Origin: Candidatus Taylorbacteria bacterium RIFCSPHIGHO2_02_FULL_46_13
GTDB lineage: Bacteria > Patescibacteriota > Minisyncoccia > Phycocordibacterales > DSPV01
DNA length: 9,954 nucleotides
Direction of reading: 5' to 3'
Assembly: GCA_001821015.1 (NCBI GenBank)
Contig: MHRQ01000006.1
Location: 11,326 to 21,279 of the forward strand
In this document: one piece after another, positions 1-7,000 of the stretch
Layout: the number at the start of each line of letters is the position of its first letter
Position numbering within the stretch: the first letter of the stretch is position 1
Position numbers and translations under genes: made by a program
Notes under the pieces: generated by a model
Seen by the model: the letters and a program-made list of their open reading frames with translations, nothing else
What the model was told of the DNA's origin: nothing
Database searches by the model: none

Positions 1-1985
1 TCAAGTGCCGCCTCATCGTCGAGGTTTACCCCGACGAGGTTGTTTCCGGTTGGTGCGGCGAGATTGATCTCATCATTAAGCATGTCTTTGTAAGCATCAA
101 TCAGAAATTTCACTACTTTTTTGACTTCTGTTTCAGAAATAAATGGTGCCTGCAGACGTAAGGGTTTAGACATATCTCCGGAGAGATATAACAAATCGCC
201 CGCACCCAAGAGTTTCTCTGCCCCCCCGGTATCCAAGATAGTTCGGGAATCTATTTGAGAAGAAACTTGTAGCGCAATGCGGGCGGGGATGTTCGCTTTG
301 ATAAGCCCCGTAATGATGTTGACACTCGGCCTTTGTGTGGAGAGTATCAGGTGAATGCCAACCGCGCGGCTCATTTGCGCAATACGCACGACCGCAGCTT
401 CCAACTCTCGGGGGTATGTGGACATGATATCTGCCAACTCGTCAATCACAATGATGATGTACGGCATTGCCGCGGGGATTTTGGGCGAGTCCGCATCAGT
501 TGAAGGTGCCTTTCCTTCTAATTTTTTGAGTGCAGGCATGAGGACGTTTTTGTGGTACGACTCAATATCACGTACAGATTCCGCTTCTAAAATATCATAA
601 CGACGGTCCATTTCCTTTGCTGCCCACTTGAGTGCGAGGATTGATTTTTTGGCATCGGTGATCACCGGAGTGAGTAAATGTGGAATCTTGTTGTACATGG
701 TGAGCTCTACTCGTTTCGGGTCAACCATGATGAGCTTAAGCTGTTCAGGGGAATTGCGATAGAGCAATGATGTGATAAGGCCATGGATGGTCACTGATTT
801 TCCGGCACCGGTCGCTCCGGCAATCAAAAGATGCGGCATCTTGCCTATATTCCCAAAAAATGGTTGTCCCGAAATCGCTTTCCCCACGGCGACTAAAAGT
901 GGTTTCTCGGAACCTTTGAATGCATCATCAGAGAACATGGTCGCAAGTCCTACGGTGGATTTAGTGGTATTAGGAACTTCTATACCCACAAGTGATTTTC
1001 CCGGGATAGGTGCTTCTATGCGCAGAGGATGTGCAGCGAGAGCCAGTGAGAGGTCGTTTTGGAGTCCCACAATGCGTGAGAGCTTGACGCCTTCGGCAGG
1101 TTTGAGGGCATAGCGCGTCACCGTTGGGCCTATCGTTACTTCATCCATTTCCACGTCAATGTCAAAATTTTGAAGGGCGCGTTTGATGATATTTACATTA
1201 GCCTTGATATCTCCGACACCCGGTGTGCCGCGGTCTTTTTCCAAGAGGCTGAGGGGAATAGGAATGAATGCTGTGTTGGTGAATCTAAACTTCTGCTGGC
1301 TAACGGCAAATTCTTCCGTTCCTATCGGGTTTATTTTTTTACCCAGTGTGCCGGAGTTTATCTTTATCTCTCTTTCTTCCGTCCCGAGTTCTACTTCGGG
1401 CTCATCTTCCTCGTCTTCGGCGTCGTCATCTTCTTTTCCCGTGTTCGTGCTGTTTTTCACGACCACCCCGTTTTTTCTTTTTGAAAAGAATCCTTTCAGC
1501 ATGGCCAGAAGGGGAGAAAGATTGATGCCGGTATCAAAGATTACCAAGATGCAAATAACGACCAAGGCAACGAGCAGGAGTATTCCCGCGACGGAGCCGA
1601 AGAGTTTAAGGAACGGCATTGCAACTGCTTTCCCCACGAGGCCTCCTTGTCCCGCAACAATAATCTCCACAATGCCAAGTCCGGAGAAAAAGAAAAGAAT
1701 GGATGCAATCATCCGTATGATTGAAAATTCGTTGTGAATCGCTTTGAGTGTGGCGATGGAGAATAAAAAGAGGATAAGCGGGAGCATAAAGTAACCAACG
1801 CCGAGCGCGACCGCTAACCATCGGTATGTCATATCTCCTGCTACACCCGCATACCTAAAGGCTGCAAGGGTCAAGAATAGTCCGGTTGCAAAACACGCAA
1901 CAGAAATAACCCCCTGTACGGTCTCGCTTTTCAGGCTCTTTTTTTTCTTATCTCCGTTTTCGCCTCTATCTTTTTTACTGGCCAT
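1..1985 (-). CDS. ftsK: FtsK/SpoIIIE-type DNA translocase, 3' end cut by window edge
   Basis: ATP-driven double-stranded DNA pump that clears and segregates chromosome ends at the division septum. The 661 visible codons start at ATG 1985 and run open to the window edge. Residues about 25-152 hold four hydrophobic segments (about 25-42, 57-81, 89-112, 127-152), as in the FtsK membrane domain. A short charged linker follows, with an acidic stretch at about 185-198; it is far shorter than the E. coli linker. The motor follows: Walker A GATGAGKS at residues 390-397, Walker B IIIVIDE at 510-516, and the family-typical STQRPSVNIITG and SSQIDSRTILD stretches at about 547-582. The C-terminal gamma winged helix that reads orienting DNA motifs is not in view and should lie just beyond position 1. 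An extended -10 promoter sits 11 bases before the start. Family assignment is very secure. Confidence 0.97.
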   Translation of the reverse strand, partial: MASKKDRGENGDKKKKSLKSETVQGVISVACFATGLFLTLAAFRYAGVAGDMTYRWLAVALGVGYFMLPLILFLFSIATLKAIHNEFSIIRMIASILFFFSGLGIVEIIVAGQGGLVGKAVAMPFLKLFGSVAGILLLVALVVICILVIFDTGINLSPLLAMLKGFFSKRKNGVVVKNSTNTGKEDDDAEDEEDEPEVELGTEEREIKINSGTLGKKINPIGTEEFAVSQQKFRFTNTAFIPIPLSLLEKDRGTPGVGDIKANVNIIKRALQNFDIDVEMDEVTIGPTVTRYALKPAEGVKLSRIVGLQNDLSLALAAHPLRIEAPIPGKSLVGIEVPNTTKSTVGLATMFSDDAFKGSEKPLLVAVGKAISGQPFFGNIGKMPHLLIAGATGAGKSVTIHGLITSLLYRNSPEQLKLIMVDPKRVELTMYNKIPHLLTPVITDAKKSILALKWAAKEMDRRYDILEAESVRDIESYHKNVLMPALKKLEGKAPSTDADSPKIPAAMPYIIIVIDELADIMSTYPRELEAAVVRIAQMSRAVGIHLILSTQRPSVNIITGLIKANIPARIALQVSSQIDSRTILDTGGAEKLLGAGDLLYLSGDMSKPLRLQAPFISETEVKKVVKFLIDAYKDMLNDEINLAAPTGNNLVGVNLDDEAAL

Positions 1986-1996
1986 TCTATGACCAG

Positions 1997-2007
1997 ATTA
2001 TAACATG
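1997..2007 (-). promoter_or_regulatory. Extended -10 promoter of ftsK
   Basis: On the minus strand the sequence reads TGTTATAAT, a perfect -10 hexamer (2002 down to 1997) with the upstream TG of an extended -10 element. No convincing -35 is seen, which is normal for extended -10 promoters. Only 11 bases separate the hexamer from the ftsK ATG, so the leader would be about 4-6 bases with no room for a Shine-Dalgarno sequence. Confidence 0.65.
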
Positions 2008-2141
2008 ACCACCTTTTATGCATTACAGAGCTTTTTCATTCTCAGGCGAAACAACACGAACAAAATATTTACTACACGACCTATCTCTGATGTGCTGCGG
2101 TACCTCTGTGAGGAATTTACGGTTTCTTTGCAGCTCACGTT

Positions 2142-2300
2142 CTAGGGTGTTTATTGCCTAGCGAATGAGCGGGCTGTAGAAGTCTGACTTCTACAGCCCC
2201 GAACGAGCGACGGCAACAACGGCAACAAAGGGTGTAATACCCCCGCGCCTCTGGCGCGGGTAAGGGGCGGTGACCTTACGGGTCTAGGGCTCTGCCCTAG
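2142..2300. repeat. Cluster of consecutive inverted repeats (hairpins)
   Basis: Six inverted repeats follow one another. Arms are 2142-2146/2157-2161 (5 bp); 2171-2184/2186-2199 (14 bp, one centre base, perfect); 2230-2233/2239-2242 (4 bp); 2242-2249/2253-2260 (8 bp, TCT loop); 2260-2265/2274-2279 (6 bp); and 2284-2290/2294-2300 (7 bp, TCT loop). Between the second and third is a perfect tandem 9-base repeat, CGGCAACAA at 2211-2219 and 2220-2228. No T-tract follows any of them, so they are not ordinary terminators. There is no open reading frame of note here. The cluster resembles REP-type elements or the hairpin ends of an IS200/IS605-like element, but no transposase is present and this reading is inference. 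Confidence 0.7.
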
Positions 2301-2406
2301 GGGTTTAATATCCTTTATTCCAACGTTATAGAGTCAGAAAGCCTCGTTCGGGACTTTCAACCCATAGGTTCATATACCTACACACAGGTTTCTAGCGTGG
2401 TCAATG

Positions 2407-2437
2407 TTGCGCGCATACACCCATATGGGTATATAAT
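2407..2437 (+). promoter_or_regulatory. Promoter with palindromic operator candidate before the winged-helix gene
   Basis: A perfect TATAAT lies at 2432-2437. The best -35 candidate, TTGCGC at 2407-2412, matches only three consensus bases and gives a long 19-base spacer. Within the spacer, 2419-2430 (ACCCATATGGGT) is a perfect 12-base palindrome; allowing one mismatch it extends over 2415-2434 and so runs into the -10 box. A repressor or activator bound there would directly control this promoter. Start of transcription is expected near 2444. Confidence 0.55.
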
Positions 2438-2454
2438 GGACATGCAGTCTAGTT

Positions 2455-3324
2455 TTGCAGTCAGCAGATATTTTAAAGCATGTCTTATATAAAATTATAA
2501 ATAGTCATAAAGACATGGATGACTTAACAGTTAGTCCTATAGATGATAAAAAGCATAGGCCTTCCAATGTAGAGAGTAGGAGCTCTTTCGTTCATTTACA
2601 CAAGTCTACAGAAAAAATAGTTGCCGCACTCTTTCTCATTACTGAACTCATGTCCGATAACAATCCTATAAGACTAAAGATTCGTACGCTAGGAGTAGAT
2701 TTAGTGTCTTTTATACTCTCATCATCAACTTCAATTGTTGACGATGTTCATTTTTTCAATACTCGCTATACCTCGCTCCTTCTGGAAATTCTATCTCTTC
2801 TTGAGATAGCGCTTCTTTCTGAGCAGATATCCCACATGAATTTCCGTATAATTTCTGAAGAAATAAACAGAATAGGAGAGGTTACTGATAAACTGAAAAA
2901 GCGGTATGGATCTACTGCCTTATCGTCTAGAAGCGCGCGTATTCTTACGCGTGGTAAGGCATCACAGAAGGCAACGGATTCCTTGCTTTCCGCAAGTGAC
3001 CGGTTTGGGACACAGATCAGTAGCTCGGGGCTCCATAAAGGACATTCTATAAGACATAGAAAATCATTGGTGTCTTATAGAAAGATGAATAATAGATTTG
3101 ATATTCAAGCTATTGATACCGTAAAAAGGAAGGAAATCATAGTAAATTCACTTAAGGACGGTAAACATTTAACAACAAAAGATTTTATGTCTGTTATAGG
3201 TGGTGTAAGCGACAAAACTATTCAACGTGACCTTATTTCAATGGTAAAAGACGGGACTCTTAGAAAAGAAGGGGAACGCAGGTGGAGCCGGTATTTTCTG
3301 TCCTTACCTACTCCTTTACAGTAA
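2455..3324 (+). CDS. Uncharacterised protein with C-terminal winged-helix DNA-binding domain
   Basis: A 289-residue cytoplasmic protein without signal peptide or membrane segment. Residues about 45-160 are predicted mostly helical (the stretch AALFLITELMSD near 57-68 is typical), followed by a polar serine-rich linker (about 165-220). Residues 225-282 form a winged helix of DeoR/HTH type: the recognition part reads GVSDKTIQRDLISMV and is followed by a wing rich in basic residues. I recall similar helical-plus-winged-helix proteins recurring in Parcubacteria genomes with no assigned role; this is memory, not a search. The start is uncertain: TTG 2455 gives the longest frame and lies about 10 bases after the predicted transcript start, while ATG 2515 would remove 20 residues; neither has a Shine-Dalgarno sequence. 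The gene is visibly more A+T rich than the surface-protein gene downstream. It may regulate itself through the palindrome in its promoter. Confidence 0.85.
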   Translation: MQSADILKHVLYKIINSHKDMDDLTVSPIDDKKHRPSNVESRSSFVHLHKSTEKIVAALFLITELMSDNNPIRLKIRTLGVDLVSFILSSSTSIVDDVHFFNTRYTSLLLEILSLLEIALLSEQISHMNFRIISEEINRIGEVTDKLKKRYGSTALSSRSARILTRGKASQKATDSLLSASDRFGTQISSSGLHKGHSIRHRKSLVSYRKMNNRFDIQAIDTVKRKEIIVNSLKDGKHLTTKDFMSVIGGVSDKTIQRDLISMVKDGTLRKEGERRWSRYFLSLPTPLQ

Positions 3325-3514
3325 TATTGTTGCACTTATAGCGTCTCCCATAAAAGGCCTAGAGATCAACAAACCGGGGCGATATAATACCGTTAGCGTT
3401 TACCGTATTTGTTTGACTTAATAACTGTTTTATGCGAACCTGTCAGAGGTTGGCAGACGTGGCTTTTTTGATTTGGAATGATAATTAACGATTATAGAGC
3501 ATAATAATCCGTTT

Positions 3515-3537
3515 ACCCTTGTGAGACAAGGGTTTTT
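3515..3537 (+). terminator. Intrinsic terminator
   Basis: Seven-base-pair stem (3515-3521 with 3527-3533), a five-base loop (TGAGA), and a T-run at 3533-3537. It lies 190 bases after the winged-helix gene and just upstream of the surface-protein promoter, so it isolates the two transcription units. Confidence 0.85.
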
Positions 3538-3562
3538 CTGCTAGTTATCCACATTCCAGCCT

Positions 3563-3591
3563 TTGTAAGCCCGCGTTTGCTGATATATAAT
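3563..3591 (+). promoter_or_regulatory. Promoter candidate for the giant surface-protein gene
   Basis: TTGTAA (3563-3568, four of six -35 consensus bases), a 17-base spacer, and a perfect TATAAT (3586-3591). Transcription would start near 3598, directly after the upstream terminator. This gives a leader of roughly 330 bases to the GTG at 3926, or 425 bases to the ATG at 4022. Long stable leaders are known for highly expressed surface-layer genes in other bacteria. Confidence 0.55.
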
Positions 3592-3693
3592 TGCCACTAG
3601 TCATGAAACAGCATTTGATGTTGTCTTGCTTGTTTTTAGTAGGGCAGTTTCCGATTTCAGGTTTGAGTGAACATTGATAATTGAATAAGAACC

Positions 3694-3715
3694 GTTGACA
3701 AAAGATACTGTCAAC
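3694..3715 (+). repeat. Inverted repeat GTTGACA / TGTCAAC in leader
   Basis: Perfect 7-base arms (3694-3700 and 3709-3715) around an 8-base loop. A third copy of TGTCAAC stands at 3783-3789, 68 bases after the second arm. This could be an RNA hairpin in the leader or a protein binding site repeated along the DNA. The first arm contains a consensus -35 (TTGACA) but no matching -10 follows. Confidence 0.5.
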
Positions 3716-3794
3716 AAATCCTTTCTGAAATACCTGTTTCCTCTTACGGGTGTAAAAAAGTTGAAAATTCGGTCCCACATATTGTCAACTAACT

Positions 3795-3821
3795 TCCAGA
3801 TTCCTTGTCGAGAGGACTGGA
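3795..3821 (+). repeat. Leader hairpin with bulge
   Basis: TCCAG (3795-3799), a two-base bulge and TCCT (3802-3805) pair with AGGACTGGA (3813-3821) across a 7-base loop, a 9-bp stem. With the inverted repeat at 3694-3715 and the short stem TATCG/CGATA at 3874-3887 it suggests a folded leader. No T-run follows, so it is not a terminator. It does not match a riboswitch class I can name. Confidence 0.45.
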
Positions 3822-3914
3822 TGATAGTTTGAGATTCGCGGCGATTTGTTTAGATTATCTGGAATGATGATCCTATCGCTCGCGATAAAAAGTTCGTTAT
3901 CAACCGAAACAATT

Positions 3915-3928
3915 GAGGTAGGTTTGTG
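3915..3928 (+). promoter_or_regulatory. Shine-Dalgarno sequence and alternative GTG start of the surface-protein gene
   Basis: GAGG at 3915-3918 lies 7 bases before GTG 3926, which opens the same frame as ATG 4022; an in-frame TGA at 3914-3916 closes the frame upstream. Using it would add 32 residues, including one cysteine, in front of the signal peptide. This is the only good Shine-Dalgarno sequence I see in front of a gene in this window, so the start choice is a real question. Confidence 0.5.
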
Positions 3929-4004
3929 TCGAAACCGAACTCACCTGTTTCATCCATTTTTTCTCCGGTCTTTAATCCGGCTGGGGTAAAAATTAATTAT
4001 TGTT

Positions 4005-4013
4005 TGTTAGAAA
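4005..4013 (+). promoter_or_regulatory. Possible extended -10 for a leaderless start at ATG 4022
   Basis: TGTTAGAAA at 4005-4013 matches the extended -10 pattern TGnTAnAAT except for its last base, and lies 8 bases before ATG 4022. The spacing equals that seen at ftsK, the TPR gene and hicB. There is no -35. It offers an alternative to the long-leader model for the surface-protein gene. Confidence 0.35.
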
Positions 4014-4021
4014 TTAATCGT

Positions 4022-7000
4022 ATGAATTCAAAATTAAAAACAAGACGGTTTATCGCAGGCTTCATCGGCATTGCGTTAGCCCTTTCAGTAGCGCTTCCGG
4101 CTTCAGCGGCAGCGTTGACGCAGTCACAAATTAACGCAATCATCGCGCTTCTTCAGTCCTTCGGGGCTGATCAGGCAACGATCAACAACGTCAATGCCTC
4201 GCTTAACGGTCAGGCAACGCCAGGTACCAATCCAAACGCAGGTGCCTGTCCGGCGCTCACTCGCGACCTCCAACAGGGTTCAAGTGGTGCGGACGTTATG
4301 GCCCTCCAGGTGTTCCTTAACTCAAGTGTGACCACGCAGGTTGCATCAGCGGGCGCAGGTTCCCCCGGCAGTGAGTCAACCTACTTCGGTGGTTTGACCA
4401 AGGCTGCGGTCATGAAATTTCAGGCAGCTAATAACGTCAGTCCGATTGCGGGCTACGTCGGTCCAATCACCCGCGCGGCCATCGCAGCGGTCTGCGGAAG
4501 TGTCGTTGTGAACCCCCCAGGCCCAGGTCCTGTTGTCCCAGCAGGTTCAACGCTCGGGGTTGCAGCAGGCAATCAGCCTGCTCCGCAACTTGCGCCTCCA
4601 AGCGCCGCACGTGTTCCGTTTACGAATGTTACCCTCACGGCAGGTTCTGCTGATGTAGTGGTAAATTCAATCACCATCACGCGTGTAGGTCCGGCAAAAG
4701 ACACAAACTTCCTCGGTATCATTCTCTTGGATGAGAATGGACTTCAAATCGGGGTTGCAAAGACCTTAAACTCAAATCACCAGGCAACTATTGGTGAGCC
4801 GTTCACGATCAAAGCAGGAACGTCTCGCACACTTACCGTTGCAGGCAACATGGCTGCATCGGGCGTGTTAGCTACAACCGCTGGTGAAGTTCCTGTATTG
4901 CAGATCAATTCAATCAACACAGCGACTCCGGTTGTCGGTTCTCTGCCAATCAATGGCACCGCCCAGACAATCAACGGAACGCTTACCCTCGGTACCGCAG
5001 TTCTCTACATCGGGTCTTTTGATCCAAATGTAGCGTCAAGCCAGAACATTGGTACGACCGGATTCCGCTTTGCGGGTATCCGCGTGAACGCGGGTTCTTC
5101 CGAAGACATCCGCATTCGTTCAATCCGATGGAATCAGTCAGGTTCTGCATCAGCTAACGACCTCGCGAATATCGTGACGGTTGTAGATGGCGTGCAGTAT
5201 CCGACCGTTCTCTCTGCTGACGGGAAGTATTACACCACCATCTTTGGTTCAGGTGTTGTCCTTGCCAAGGGTTTCTCTAAGGAGATGTATGTCCAAGGAG
5301 ATTTTGTTGGTTCCGGTTCTGCCGCTCGCACCGTACAGTTTGACATCTACAAAAACACTGATGTCTATGTCTCTGGCGAGACCTATGGGTACGGCGTTAC
5401 ACCTACTCCAGGATCTGCCGCATCTTCAGCCACTACCGCTTCTCAATTCATCACCAGCGATGGTTTGACCACAGGCACCGCTTCAACCCCATGGTTTAGC
5501 GGTTCCACAATTACTGTTTCTGCCGGCTCGGTAACAACCGTGACGAACGCAGTAAGTGTTGCCGCGCAGAACATTGCAGTAAATGTTCCAAATCAGGTGC
5601 TCGGAGGTTTCACCACTGACATCAAGGGTGAGGCAGTCTCGGTGCAACAAATGATCTTCAACTTCAACTACGGTTCTGCTGACGCCACGACCCGACTCTT
5701 AACGAGCGTATCGCTCGTTGATGATAACGGCGCGGTAGTCGCTGGCCCAGTTGACGCAGCAGATGTTGCCGGCACGTACCAGACCGTGACGTTCACTGAC
5801 ACGGTTACTTTCCCGATTGCAAAGAAGACGTATACCCTCAAAGGCAAAGTTGATGTGGATGCCACAAATGGCGATACCATTACCGCTTCTACAACTCCGT
5901 CCTCACAGTGGACAAACATCACAGGTCAAGTTACCGGCAACGCTATCAGCTTGACTGGTGTCGGTTTGCTAACCATGAACCCGATGACCATCAGGACGGC
6001 TGCTCTCGCGATAACGGCATCAACCAATCCTGCTGCTCAGTCGGTCATTGCCGGCACAACGGGGCATCTCTTCACCAACATCCAGCTTGACGCTTCGCAA
6101 TCAGGTGAAGATGTACGATTCTCAACACTCCCAATGACTTTGACAGCCTCTGGAGCTGTGTACACAACCGTAAGCGGTTGTCAGCTCTGGGATGGTCCCA
6201 CACCTCTTAACACTGGCTCAAACGTCATTAACCCGACTGCGGCCAATGCAGGTGCAGAAACATTCACGTTTGACACCTCGCTTGTGGTTCCGAAGGGTGC
6301 GGTCAAGTCAGTTGGTCTCAAATGCAACATCTCTTCAGCCGCTACAGGAGACTTTGATTGGGATGTCGCGGCTGGAAACGTCACCACTCTTAACACCAAC
6401 GACAGCGTAACGGGCGTTACTTCCTCACAGGCGGTAACCGTAACCGGCAGCGCGAACGGTGCGATTATGAGTATTGGAAGTGCTTCACTTGCAGTTTCAA
6501 CAGACTCGTCATCCCCGGGCTATGCCATTGCTTCAGCAGGTGCTTCAGGTGTTACCTTGGGAGTACTCGAGTTCCGCCCGACCAACGACGCTATTAACCT
6601 TCAGCGAATCGGCCTTATCCTCTCTAACACCGCATCCAGCTCTTCAGCTGACCTTGTGCAGGTGACATTGTGGAATGGCGCGACTCAAGTTGGTACGGCG
6701 ACTTTCACGGGTACCAATGACCACGCAACCTCAACGTTGACCACGGTAGTTAACCTGCCGAAGGACACCGATACGCTCATTACCATTAAGGGTGATCTCT
6801 CAGCGATCGGTACTTCACAGCCGGTAACCATCAGCGGTCACTTGGTAGCGGTTAACGTGGACGTCAACACCAATACGTACGGTACGGGAGTTGGTTCAGG
6901 TACCACGGTTAACGCCACCGGTAGCTCTGCAGTTGCAGGCGTTCGTGTCATGAAGTCTTACCCGACTGTTGCACTTGGTACGCAAGTATCCAGTAGCGCA

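Larger units (their letters stand above)
3325..3925. other. 600-base intergenic region between winged-helix and surface-protein genes
   Basis: No credible gene is seen here. The stretch holds a lone TATAAT at 3383-3388 without a matching -35, the terminator at 3515-3537, a perfect DnaA-box 9-mer TTATCCACA at 3545-3553, a promoter candidate at 3563-3591, and from about 3598 a potential long leader of the surface-protein gene with three inverted-repeat structures. A 77-codon minus-strand frame (3545-3778) has no coding character. Confidence 0.6.

Noticed and set aside
355..1737. Several plus-strand frames of 81-184 codons across the ftsK region
   Set aside because: They are antisense to the intact ftsK frame, whose translation shows clear Walker motifs and membrane segments; their own translations look like reverse-complement noise.
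2436..2492. Short 18-codon frame from ATG 2436/2442 overlapping the winged-helix gene start, as a leader peptide
   Set aside because: It begins at or inside the -10/transcript start region, has no ribosome site and no amino-acid pattern suggesting attenuation. A link to the main frame would need a +1 shift for which no slippery site is seen.
3545..3778. 77-codon minus-strand frame in the intergenic region
   Set aside because: GTG start with no ribosome site, low-complexity mix of Phe, Lys, Arg and Cys with no recognisable domain, and it overlaps the promoter and leader elements of the surface-protein gene.
3545..3905. Replication origin
   Set aside because: Only one perfect DnaA box, no cluster, no A+T-rich repeat array, and no dnaA, dnaN or rpmH nearby.
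4040..4060. Twin-arginine (Tat) signal in the surface protein
   Set aside because: TRRFIAG has two arginines but not the SRRxFLK context; the n-region is better explained as an ordinary Sec signal.
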